From Chloroflexota bacterium (GTDB taxonomy: Bacteria; Chloroflexota; Dormibacteria; Dormibacterales; Dormibacteraceae): a stretch of 6,707 nt of DNA. Position 1 is the stretch's first letter. Each line of letters starts with the position of its first letter. The stretch is taken from the NCBI GenBank assembly GCA_005880525.1, contig VBFW01000173.1, positions 1 to 6,707 on the forward strand, given 5' to 3'. Made by a program: the position numbers and the translations under genes. The notes beneath the pieces were generated by a model. That model was not told where the DNA came from. It ran no database searches and was given only the letters and a program-made list of their open reading frames with translations. This document shows positions 1 through 5,555 of this stretch, piece after piece.

Positions 1-1
1 T

Positions 2-760
2 CCGACCGGCCGCAAGGTCATGGCCCGGGCGGCCGACGCATTGAAGAAGGTCACACTCGAGCTCGGCGGCAGCGACCCGTGCATCGTCCTCGATGACGCT
101 GACCTGGAGGCCGCGGCTCGCGCGGTCTCCATCGGCCGCTTCTTCAACTGCGGGCAGGCGTGCCTCGCGGTGAAGCGGCTCTACGTCCAGGAAGCCGCGT
201 ATGCCCCGCTGATGGAAAAGCTCGTAGCGCGCGCGTTCAAGCTCAAGCCGGGCAACGGCCTGGACAAGGACAGCCGCATGGGCCCCATGCACACCGAGAC
301 GCAGCGGTCGGAGGTGGAGGCTCAGGTGAAGGACGCCGTCGACCGCGGAGCCAAGGTGCTGTACGGCGGCGGCAGGCCGAAGGGCGCCGAGTACGAGAAG
401 GGCTGGTTCATCGAGCCGGCGATCCTCGAGAACGTACCCGACGGCGCGCGCATGTGGACCGAGGAAGTGTTCGGGCCGGCGCTACCGGTGCGCAAGATCA
501 AGGATCTGGACGAGGGCCTACGCCTCGCCAATGACTCGCAGTTCGGCCTCGGCTCTTCGATCTGGACGGGGAACATGGCCGCGGCGCACCGGGCGGTCAA
601 CGAGCTCGAGGCAGGTTACACGTGGGTCAATGCCCTGCAGATCGCTCACGACGAGCTCCCGTTCGGCGGCACGAAGCAGTCGGGCTTCGGGAAGGAGCAC
701 GGAGTCGAGGCGTTCCTGCAGTACACCGAGGAGAAGTCAGTCGTCTACGGCGGCATGTGA
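2..760 (+). CDS. NAD(P)-dependent aldehyde dehydrogenase, C-terminal part (5' truncated by window)
   Basis: This enzyme oxidises an aldehyde to a carboxylate with NAD(P) through a cysteine thioester in the cytoplasm. The reading frame is already open at base 2, so the N-terminal half lies outside the window, and the first ATG at 20 is internal. Counting from base 2, the general-base glutamate is in LELGG (E20), and the catalytic cysteine is in FFNCGQACLA (C54, bases 161-163). EEVFGPALPV and PFGGTKQSGFGKEHG are the usual C-terminal family motifs. About 252 residues are visible of a usual 450-500. The motifs resemble the succinate-semialdehyde and general aldehyde dehydrogenase branch, but the substrate cannot be read from this part. 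The stop is followed at once by paired hairpins. The family assignment is very secure; the substrate is unknown. Confidence 0.96.
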   Translation, partial: PTGRKVMARAADALKKVTLELGGSDPCIVLDDADLEAAARAVSIGRFFNCGQACLAVKRLYVQEAAYAPLMEKLVARAFKLKPGNGLDKDSRMGPMHTETQRSEVEAQVKDAVDRGAKVLYGGGRPKGAEYEKGWFIEPAILENVPDGARMWTEEVFGPALPVRKIKDLDEGLRLANDSQFGLGSSIWTGNMAAAHRAVNELEAGYTWVNALQIAHDELPFGGTKQSGFGKEHGVEAFLQYTEEKSVVYGGM

Positions 761-807
761 CCTCCCCGCTTGCGGGGAGGTGGCTGCCCTCAGGGCAGCC
801 GGTGGGG
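761..807. repeat. Tandem perfect hairpins, dispersed-repeat-like, possible terminator
   Basis: Starting on the first base after the aldehyde dehydrogenase stop there are two perfect stem-loops. The first has arms CCTCCCCG and CGGGGAGG with loop CTTG (761-780). The second has arms GGCTGCCC and GGGCAGCC with loop TCA (782-800), followed by GGTGGGG. No T-run follows, so this is not a classic intrinsic terminator. The layout resembles dispersed palindromic intergenic repeats of high-GC genomes. A role in termination or 3'-end protection is inference. Confidence 0.7.
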
Positions 808-840
808 ATGTCAAGTAACTAGGGCGCGTACGAAGAAGCG

Positions 841-1035
841 ATGAAAGCCGGGGCCATCGTCCTCGCCGTGCTCATGTTGCTCACTGGCGGCGTGTGGATC
901 GGCCAGGGCCTCGGCTACATCAAGGGCAGCTTTATGACCGGTGACATGCACTGGTTCTGGATCGGCATCGGCATGGTGGCAGCCGCGCTGTTACTGGGCG
1001 CAGCTGCCCTCATCTACCGGCCGCGTCGGACTTAG
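841..1035 (+). CDS. Small two-helix membrane protein, unknown function
   Basis: This 64-residue protein begins with MKAGAIVLAVLMLLTGGVWI, a hydrophobic helix at about residues 4-22. A short polar stretch containing GQGLGYIKGSFMTGDMHWFW follows, then a second helix at about residues 38-58, and the protein ends with RPRRT. The basic tail suggests that both ends face the cytoplasm (positive-inside rule). Small proteins with this pattern (helix, GQGLG, GSFMTGD, helix) are, from memory, common hypothetical proteins in high-GC bacteria, but I know of no function. The ATG at 841 has only a weak purine stretch (GAAGAAG) ahead of it, and an in-frame stop at about 820 limits upstream extension. It is convergent with the zinc-finger gene, with only 7 bp between the two stops. 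Hydrophobic pattern and codon usage support a real gene. Confidence 0.75.
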   Translation: MKAGAIVLAVLMLLTGGVWIGQGLGYIKGSFMTGDMHWFWIGIGMVAAALLLGAAALIYRPRRT

Positions 1036-1042
1036 TCAGTCG

Positions 1043-1438
1043 CTACGCGGTACGGCCGTTGACCCGGTCCCAGCGCCCCTGGCACTCCACGCACCGCGTG
1101 GCCGCCGGCTGGTAGCGAAGACGCTCGGCCGGGATCCGGTGGCCGCAGTCCTCGCACAGCCCGTAGGCGCCTTCGTGCACGCGTGCGAGCGCACGCTCGA
1201 CCTGCTCCCGGTTCTGATCGAGCAGGTGCACCAGGATGTCAGTTGTCTCGCGGTCTGACAGTGCCTGCGCCAGGTCGACGTCCTCGGGAATCGAAGCGAT
1301 CACTCCGCCGACGCAGTCGGCCAGTGGCCTGTGCAGCCCAGCTTCCTCCCCGAACGCCATGGCGAGCCGCAGCAGCTGCTGCTTGCTGGCCTCCAGCTTT
1401 GCTTCTGGCTCCTCATCAGGACGTTTTCGTGAACCCAA
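1043..1438 (-). CDS. TraR/DksA-type zinc-finger transcription regulator
   Basis: The 131-residue product (from the TTG start) has a charged, helical N-terminal region and a C-terminal C4 zinc finger. CEDC at 95-98 and CVEC at 116-119 are separated by 17 residues, the DksA/TraR spacing. Family members bind RNA polymerase through its secondary channel and alter promoter output, often with ppGpp. Ahead of the finger, EDVDLA (52-57) lies where E. coli DksA has its coiled-coil tip DxxDxA, so an acidic tip is kept with E for the first D. I prefer TTG at 1438 because AAAAGGGGGG sits 5 nt upstream. The ATG at 1516 would add 26 basic, low-complexity residues and reach to within 17 bp of the divergent lipoprotein start. 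Some C4 proteins of this family are general stress or sporulation (YteA-like) factors, so the exact role is open. Confidence 0.88.
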   Translation of the reverse strand: MGSRKRPDEEPEAKLEASKQQLLRLAMAFGEEAGLHRPLADCVGGVIASIPEDVDLAQALSDRETTDILVHLLDQNREQVERALARVHEGAYGLCEDCGHRIPAERLRYQPAATRCVECQGRWDRVNGRTA

Positions 1439-1443
1439 GGTTT

Positions 1444-1453
1444 CCCCCCTTTT
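1444..1453 (-). promoter_or_regulatory. Strong ribosome binding site setting a TTG start
   Basis: On the minus strand AAAAGGGGGG lies 5 nt before TTG (1438-1436), which is in frame with the zinc-finger protein. This is a much better initiation context than exists for the upstream ATG at 1516. It therefore moves the start downstream and leaves about 94 bp of divergent intergenic DNA for promoters. Confidence 0.65.
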
Positions 1454-1465
1454 GCCGTTAATACC

Positions 1466-1481
1466 GACCGGAGTGACGGTC
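1466..1481. promoter_or_regulatory. Inverted repeat in divergent intergenic region
   Basis: GACCG and CGGTC arms flank a 6-nt GAGTGA centre. They lie between the zinc-finger gene (TTG start) and the divergent lipoprotein gene. It could be an operator or a leader hairpin. The arms are only 5 bp, which can occur by chance in GC-rich DNA. Confidence 0.25.
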
Positions 1482-1532
1482 CGATTCTTGGACAGAACGC
1501 GTGCCCGTACCGCCATACTCGGGTCCGAAACA

Positions 1533-2132
1533 GTGCTCCGTAGCCTGCGATTGCTCGCTATTCCCCTGCTGCCAATCCTTCTGGCTGCCTGCCAGTTAGG
1601 CTCCCCCGTAAACCGCGCAACCCCGAGTGTGCCTCAGATCGGCTCAGATCTCAAGTGCCATAACGGAGATCATGCGTTCGAGGACAACGTGGCCGGGTGG
1701 GGATTCTGCTATCCCGCCACGTGGAAATACAACCTCCGGGCGCAGTCAGTGGTCAGCCCGCCAGAGCTCGACCTGGTTTTTGACATCACCGACGTGCCCT
1801 GCACGACGCCCTCGGTTCCTGCGGGTCAGACAGCCAGGCCCGTCTGCGCCACGAACGCCGGCCTGTTCGGCCTGATGGTTGTCTACACGTACGAGCGGGG
1901 CGAGGCGACCAGCCTGTCGCAATGGATCCAGTCGAACACGAACCCGGCGCCGTCGCCCGGCGAGACGATCTCGTGGGGCAACGCCAAGGAGGCGATGAAG
2001 CTGCCGAGCGGCCGCCGGATCGCGCTGACGCCGACCCACGTCGTGATCCTCGAGCTGCGTTCCGGCGCGGGCAACCTCGACCTCGAGGCCGCGATGGCCC
2101 AGCGCCTCGATACCTGGAAATTTCTTACCTAG
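1533..2132 (+). CDS. Putative lipoprotein with four conserved-looking cysteines, unknown function
   Basis: From GTG at 1533 the 199-residue product starts MLRSLRLLAIPLLPILLAAC, a lipoprotein signal peptide with lipobox LAAC (cysteine at residue 20). The mature protein should be lipid-anchored outside the cytoplasmic membrane. It contains four further cysteines (41, 59, 90, 105), enough for two disulfides. The motif GWGFCYPATWKY (55-66) recalls the F-x-YP-x-x-W element of PsbP/Mog1-like folds, but that is only a weak hint. The frame stays open upstream to 1236, but that part is antisense to the zinc-finger gene and would bury the signal peptide, so it is rejected. GTG at 1473 is possible but gives a 20-residue N-terminal extension. 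No strong Shine-Dalgarno is seen. The gene is divergent from the zinc-finger gene and convergent with the SCP2 gene. I do not recognise the family. Confidence 0.78.
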   Translation: MLRSLRLLAIPLLPILLAACQLGSPVNRATPSVPQIGSDLKCHNGDHAFEDNVAGWGFCYPATWKYNLRAQSVVSPPELDLVFDITDVPCTTPSVPAGQTARPVCATNAGLFGLMVVYTYERGEATSLSQWIQSNTNPAPSPGETISWGNAKEAMKLPSGRRIALTPTHVVILELRSGAGNLDLEAAMAQRLDTWKFLT

Positions 2133-2142
2133 AAATCCCAGG
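2113..2142 (+). terminator. Imperfect hairpin over the lipoprotein stop codon
   Basis: CCTGG and ATTTC pair with GAAAT and CCAGG around a small internal loop. The TAG stop (2130-2132) falls in the loop and the base of the stem. There is no downstream T-tract. It is a possible 3'-end structure of the lipoprotein mRNA; a termination role is inference. Confidence 0.35.
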
Positions 2143-2151
2143 TTGCTAGGA

Positions 2152-2170
2152 GGCCGGATTCACTCCGGCC
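2152..2170. terminator. Perfect 7-bp hairpin in convergent gap
   Basis: GGCCGGA and TCCGGCC surround the loop TTCAC and are followed by GTT. The hairpin is 19 bp after the lipoprotein stop, a plausible place for a terminator, but the T-run is minimal. Confidence 0.4.
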
Positions 2171-2225
2171 GTTACCCAGGCGCTCCACAAATGCACGCGG
2201 GCAAAGTGCTACTCGGTGGGGGTTC

Positions 2226-2307
2226 CACGGGGGAGGTCGACTGACCTCACCCGTGCAATCTACCCGTTCCCCTCCCGGGGTTAGCGGGAGGGAAACGGTG
2301 GGGTGAG
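2226..2307. repeat. Complex palindromic intergenic element with two hairpins and an alternative fold
   Basis: This element fills most of the gap between the convergent lipoprotein and SCP2 genes. Hairpin 1 has 13-nt arms (2226-2238 and 2243-2255) with one mismatch and loop GACT. Hairpin 2 has 14-nt arms (2264-2277 and 2285-2298) with one mismatch and a 7-nt loop. CTCACCC (2246-2252) can instead pair with GGGTGAG (2301-2307), enclosing hairpin 2 and competing with hairpin 1. The second hairpin is followed by CGGTGGGG, matching the tail of the element at 761-807 (seven of eight bases are identical in both after the arm), and a further CGGTGGGG starts at 2214. It is probably a dispersed palindromic repeat that may also act as a bidirectional terminator. 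Confidence 0.6.
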
Positions 2308-2315
2308 AGGTTCGG

Positions 2316-2657
2316 TCAGGTCGGGCGGCGGAACAGGCTCGCCATCTTGATGGCGAGGCCCATGTCGCCCTTGATCTTGAGCTTACCCTGCATGAAGGCG
2401 GCTGTGCCGTCCAGCTGCCCGAGGGAGATCTTGACGTAGTCCATCGCGTCCGCCATCAGCGTCAGCTGCGGCGCCTCGGGCGCGTCACCTTTGCCTGACT
2501 CGGCCTGCCCGTCGTGGATCTTCACCCACCACTTGCCGCCCTGGTCGCCGGAAAGGTCGAACTGGATCACGGCCTTGGTGCTGCCCGCCTTCTCAGGCAC
2601 GAGCGCCTGCGGCATGCTGTCGAAGATTTGTTGGGGGGTCACCTGGACGTCAGACAT
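2316..2657 (-). CDS. SCP2 sterol/lipid-carrier domain protein
   Basis: This 113-residue protein is a single SCP2 domain. It has the expected beta-rich core (AVIQFDLSGDQGGKWWVKI, 29-47, then PQLTLMADAMDYVKIS, 63-78). The family's C-terminal signature follows as LDGTAAFMQGKLKIKGDMG (82-100) and a final helix LAIKMASLF. SCP2 domains bind sterols, fatty acyl chains or other lipids in a hydrophobic tunnel and are cytosolic. No enzyme domain is attached, so the ligand and partner are unknown. ATG at 2657 is chosen over the adjacent in-frame TTG at 2660 because AGGAGG is placed 5 nt before the ATG. It is divergent from the MBL hydrolase, with about 110 bp between the starts, and convergent with the lipoprotein. 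Length and signature are normal for stand-alone bacterial SCP2 proteins. Confidence 0.9.
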   Translation of the reverse strand: MSDVQVTPQQIFDSMPQALVPEKAGSTKAVIQFDLSGDQGGKWWVKIHDGQAESGKGDAPEAPQLTLMADAMDYVKISLGQLDGTAAFMQGKLKIKGDMGLAIKMASLFRRPT

Positions 2658-2662
2658 CAAGT

Positions 2663-2668
2663 CCTCCT
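2663..2668 (-). promoter_or_regulatory. Consensus Shine-Dalgarno for the SCP2 gene
   Basis: On the minus strand AGGAGG sits 5 nt before ATG at 2657. It decides between the ATG and the immediately upstream in-frame TTG, and suggests efficient translation. Confidence 0.8.
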
Positions 2669-2767
2669 AGCGAAGATACCGCGACGCGTGATCGCGCTGG
2701 GTTTTCATCTTAGAACGACCGAGTACCGCCGGGTACCGGCGCGCCGCCTTCGCGACAATTGAGCCCA

Positions 2768-3736
2768 GTGCCCGCTCTCAACGAGATAGCCGAAGGGATC
2801 TTCGAGCTCCGCCTGCCGATCCCTTTCGAGGACGGCCTGGTCAACGTTTTCCTTTTCGTCGATGGCGACGAGGTCGACCTGCTCGACTGCGGCATGAACT
2901 CTGGCGAGTCACTGGAGCTCATTCATTCTTCGCTTGCATTCCTCGGCGGCAAGCGCCTGCGCAGGCTGGTGGTGACGCACATCCATCCCGACCACTACGG
3001 AGCCGCCGGCATCCTCGCCGGTCCTGACGGCGCTGACCTCTATCTGCACCGCCTCGAGGTTCCGCTCGTCAACCCGCGTTACGTCGAGCTCGAGCACCTG
3101 GTGCTCGAGGTGCTCAAGTACTTGCTGGTCAACGGCGTGCCTCCGGAGGAGGCCGACGTGCTCAGCAACTCGCAGCGTGCGCTGAGCCAGGTGGTCGCTC
3201 CCGCCGAGCCCGCGGTGCAGCTCGACGGCGCGGAGACATTGACGATGGGTCGTATGGAGCTGCGAGTCGAGTGGACGCCGGGGCATTCGCCAGGACACAT
3301 CTGCCTCTACTCGGCGACGTCAGGGCTTCTCTTCGCCGGCGACCACATGCTGCCCGAGCTTTCGCCGAACATCGGTCTCCATCCGCAGAGCACGCCGGAC
3401 CCGCTGCACGAGTACCTCGAAGGATTGCAAAGACTCGCCGCCTACGCGCCGCGTCTCATCCTGCCGGCGCATGGCCGGCCCTTCACCGACGCTGCAGGAC
3501 GCGTCGAGATGCTGGCGGCTCATCACCGCAAGCGCATGGAGCGCGTGATGGGCATCCTTTCGAACGGTGAGCTCACCGGCTGGCAGGTCGCGCTCCAGCT
3601 GTGGGGACCGCGCGACCAGCTTTACGAAAAGCGCCTCGCGCTGCAGGAGGGACTGGCGCACCTGCAGGCGCTCGCCGTGGAGGGGAAGCTCGAGAAGCTG
3701 GTGACGCCCGAATCCGTCCGGTGGAGGAGCGTCTAG
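2768..3736 (+). CDS. MBL-fold metallo-hydrolase with C-terminal winged-helix-like extension
   Basis: From GTG at 2768 the product has 322 residues. The metallo-beta-lactamase fold carries the dinuclear metal motif THIHPDH (H71, H73, D75, H76). It also has TPGHSPGH (third-motif histidine, H173 or H177), LFAGDH with the bridging aspartate D192, and PAHGR with H235. The N-terminal strand IFELRLPIPF..LVNVFLF is typical of the glyoxalase II/LACTB2-like branch. About 80 residues after H235 form a charged helical tail (RVEMLAAHHRKRMERVMGIL to the end), matching the winged-helix region found behind many LACTB2-type hydrolases. The substrate could be a thioester, a lactone or RNA; it cannot be decided here. 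No Shine-Dalgarno marks the start, and TTG at 2759 is an alternative. The stop abuts the stop of the convergent degV-family gene with no spacer. Confidence 0.92.
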   Translation: MPALNEIAEGIFELRLPIPFEDGLVNVFLFVDGDEVDLLDCGMNSGESLELIHSSLAFLGGKRLRRLVVTHIHPDHYGAAGILAGPDGADLYLHRLEVPLVNPRYVELEHLVLEVLKYLLVNGVPPEEADVLSNSQRALSQVVAPAEPAVQLDGAETLTMGRMELRVEWTPGHSPGHICLYSATSGLLFAGDHMLPELSPNIGLHPQSTPDPLHEYLEGLQRLAAYAPRLILPAHGRPFTDAAGRVEMLAAHHRKRMERVMGILSNGELTGWQVALQLWGPRDQLYEKRLALQEGLAHLQALAVEGKLEKLVTPESVRWRSV

Positions 3737-3740
3737 CTAG
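3733..3740. other. Palindrome CTAGCTAG holding both convergent stop codons
   Basis: The TAG of the MBL gene (3734-3736) and the TAG of the degV-family gene (minus strand, 3739-3737) touch. Together they lie inside an 8-bp perfect palindrome. There is no room for an intergenic terminator, so the two transcripts must overlap at their 3' ends. Confidence 0.8.
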
Positions 3741-4630
3741 GTCGCGGAAGCTCCAGTGCGTGACGTCTTGATGCCAAGCGGCAGAAGGTCTGCCGGGTAG
3801 CAGCCGACTCCGACGACCCCCGGCCCGCCGTGCGCGCCTACGACTGGCCCGAGAGGCTGGATCATCAGCGTCTCGGCGATCGGCTCGAGCGCCTTGCCGA
3901 CTTTCTGCGCGTCCTTCTCCGCGTCGGCGTGGCCCACCACTGCACAGACGCCTTTGCCCCGGTCCACGGCTTTTGCCAGCTCGATGATGCGGTTGAGGGC
4001 GCGTTCGAAAGTTCGCACGCGCTCCAGCGGCTCGACCACACCGTCGCGGATGCACAGCACGGGTTTGACCTGCAGCACCGAGCCCAGCATCGCGCTCGCG
4101 CGACCGATGCGTCCGCCACGGCGCAGAAATTCGAGCGTTGCGACCGAGAAGTAGGTCTGCACGTACGGCCGGATTGCCTCGACCTTGCCGATGATCGCCT
4201 CCGCGTCAGCGCCATTCGCAGCGAGCGACGCGGCGCCAAGCACGACGAGGCCGAGCGACATCGAGACGACCTGCGAGTCGACCACGTGCACGCGCTGCGG
4301 ATCGGTCATGTCCGCGGCCTGCTTGGCCGAGTCATATGTCCCACTGAGCTTCTCGGAGATGTGGATGGAGACGATCGCGTCGTGATTAGCGAGCAGCTCG
4401 TTGTACATCTCAGCGAAGCGACCCGGCGACGGCTGCGATGTGGTGGGATGTGTCGCGGCCGACGGCAGCTTGCGATAGAACTCGCTGGGCGTGATGTCCA
4501 CGCCATCGAGCAGGCTGCGTCCGTCGAAGTTGAGCGTCAGCGGCACGACAGTGATCGATCGCGACGAAGCGAGCGCCGGCGGCAGGTCGGCGGTCGAGTC
4601 GGTGACGATGGCGACGCTGCGTGCAGCCAT
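3737..4630 (-). CDS. DegV family fatty-acid-binding protein
   Basis: This 297-residue protein has full DegV/FakB length. Family motifs in order are TDSTADLP (10-17), TSQPSP (64-69), SGTYDSA (96-102), VDSQVVSMSLGL (117-128), LEFLRRGGRIGRA (166-178) and GPVVGAHGGPG (261-271). In FakB proteins the Thr/Ser of the TSQPS and SGT loops hold the carboxylate of a bound fatty acid. The fatty acid is then presented to the kinase FakA to make acyl-phosphate for phospholipid synthesis. No FakA-type gene is visible here, so a FakB role is by family analogy. The start ATG overlaps the stop of the upstream BFN-MgtC gene by one base (TGATG), and there is no good separate Shine-Dalgarno. Translation by re-initiation behind that gene is therefore likely. 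Confidence 0.93.
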   Translation of the reverse strand: MAARSVAIVTDSTADLPPALASSRSITVVPLTLNFDGRSLLDGVDITPSEFYRKLPSAATHPTTSQPSPGRFAEMYNELLANHDAIVSIHISEKLSGTYDSAKQAADMTDPQRVHVVDSQVVSMSLGLVVLGAASLAANGADAEAIIGKVEAIRPYVQTYFSVATLEFLRRGGRIGRASAMLGSVLQVKPVLCIRDGVVEPLERVRTFERALNRIIELAKAVDRGKGVCAVVGHADAEKDAQKVGKALEPIAETLMIQPLGPVVGAHGGPGVVGVGCYPADLLPLGIKTSRTGASAT

Positions 4631-5526
4631 CAGCCCGGCTCGTCCGAATGCGGGTCGGACAGGCGCCGGTTGCGGCGTCCCTTGAAGAAACGCGATTCGA
4701 TGGGACGGATGGCGACCAGGGTCACGAGTACCACAGCCGCGGTGAATATGGCGATCGTGAAATAGCCGAATCCGACAGCCATACCCAATGAGGCCACAAC
4801 CCAGATGGAAGCTGCCGTCGTGAGGCCTCGCACGTATTCGCCCTGACGGAGGATGGAACCGGCGCCAAGGAAGCCGACGCCGGTGACAATCTGGGCGGCG
4901 ATGCGCGTGGGATCGACGCGAGACCCGAATGTGGGCTCCAGAGCGAGGGCGGTGAACAGGCAGGAACCCACGGCGATCAGCGCCATGGTGCGGATGCCGG
5001 CCGGATGTCCGTTGTACTCGCGCTCAGTCCCAAGGGCCAGACCGATCGCGAGCGCGATGAGTATGCGAATGCCGAGGTCGAGGTCGGTATGTATTGGCTC
5101 GTCCGCGTCGGGGATGATGCCGGCCGAGTCCATCACCTCGGTCGCCACGAAGATGGGGCACTCCGCGCGCACCGCTAGCGCGATGGCGTCGGATGGCCGG
5201 GCGTCGAAGTCGAGGTCGCGCCCGTCCTGCTTGACGTACAGGCGCGCGTAGAACACCTGGTCCGCGAGCCGCGTGACGACTATGCGTTTGATGCTCACAC
5301 CCAGGTCGCCGAACGCGTTGGCCATCAGGTCGTGGGTCAGCGGCCGGCCGACCGAGTTCCCTGAGATCTTGGCCGCGATGGCCTGCGCCTCGAAGGAACC
5401 GATCCATATGGGGAGGTAGCGGTCGGCTTCCTTCTCTTTGAGGATCACGAGGTGCTGAGCCGTCGGCATATGAATCCGAATGCTGTCGACGGAGACCTCG
5501 ATGAGGTTCTTCATCCTCGGGTTCAT
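4630..5526 (-). CDS. Bifunctional nuclease (DUF151) domain fused to MgtC/SapB membrane domain
   Basis: One uninterrupted 298-residue frame holds two families. Residues about 5-137 form a bifunctional nuclease/DUF151 domain: VILKEKEADRYLPIWIGSFE, then RPLTHDLM (61-68) and DFDARPSDAIALAVRA (106-121). This family, founded on a plant DNase/RNase, is common in bacteria as a protein of about 150 residues. After a short acidic linker (139-150), residues about 150-275 are an MgtC/SapB domain: LGTEREYNGHPAGIRT (165-180), VTGVGFLGAGSIL (214-226) and VRGLTTAASIWVVASLGMAVG (232-252). It has about five membrane helices. No soluble C-terminal domain follows; the tail is basic then acidic. ATG at 5526 has GAAGG 5 nt upstream. 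The nuclease domain should face the cytoplasm. It is co-transcribed with degV (TGATG overlap). Its function is unknown, perhaps envelope or Mg-stress related. Confidence 0.92.
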   Translation of the reverse strand: MNPRMKNLIEVSVDSIRIHMPTAQHLVILKEKEADRYLPIWIGSFEAQAIAAKISGNSVGRPLTHDLMANAFGDLGVSIKRIVVTRLADQVFYARLYVKQDGRDLDFDARPSDAIALAVRAECPIFVATEVMDSAGIIPDADEPIHTDLDLGIRILIALAIGLALGTEREYNGHPAGIRTMALIAVGSCLFTALALEPTFGSRVDPTRIAAQIVTGVGFLGAGSILRQGEYVRGLTTAASIWVVASLGMAVGFGYFTIAIFTAAVVLVTLVAIRPIESRFFKGRRNRRLSDPHSDEPG

Positions 5527-5531
5527 TCTAG

Positions 5532-5536
5532 CCTTC
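5532..5536 (-). promoter_or_regulatory. Shine-Dalgarno of the BFN-MgtC fusion gene
   Basis: GAAGG on the minus strand lies 5 nt before ATG at 5526. It favours this ATG over the in-frame ATG at 5514, four codons later, whose upstream purines (GAGG) touch the start codon. Confidence 0.5.
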
Positions 5537-5555
5537 GGTCCTCGGCGCTCCTGCT

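Noticed and set aside
1439..1516. Zinc-finger protein start at ATG 1516
   Set aside because: The extra 26 residues are basic and not domain-like, and the internal TTG has a far better ribosome site.
1236..1532. Upstream in-frame extension of the lipoprotein frame
   Set aside because: It is antisense to the zinc-finger gene and would place about 100 residues ahead of an evident lipoprotein signal peptide.
2670..2758. Promoters for the divergent SCP2 and MBL genes
   Set aside because: Hexamers such as TAAGAT and TATCTT on the minus strand have no acceptable -35 partner, so no promoter is claimed.
3830..4765. Long plus-strand frame of 311 codons
   Set aside because: It is fully antisense to the motif-rich DegV gene and to part of the BFN-MgtC gene, is rich in Arg/His/Asp in the way of GC-rich shadow frames, and matches no family.
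5050..5130. Possible frameshift or assembly join between BFN and MgtC
   Set aside because: The frame is continuous, the linker is short and hydrophilic, and no stop, duplication or base-use break is seen; read data would still be needed to exclude it fully.
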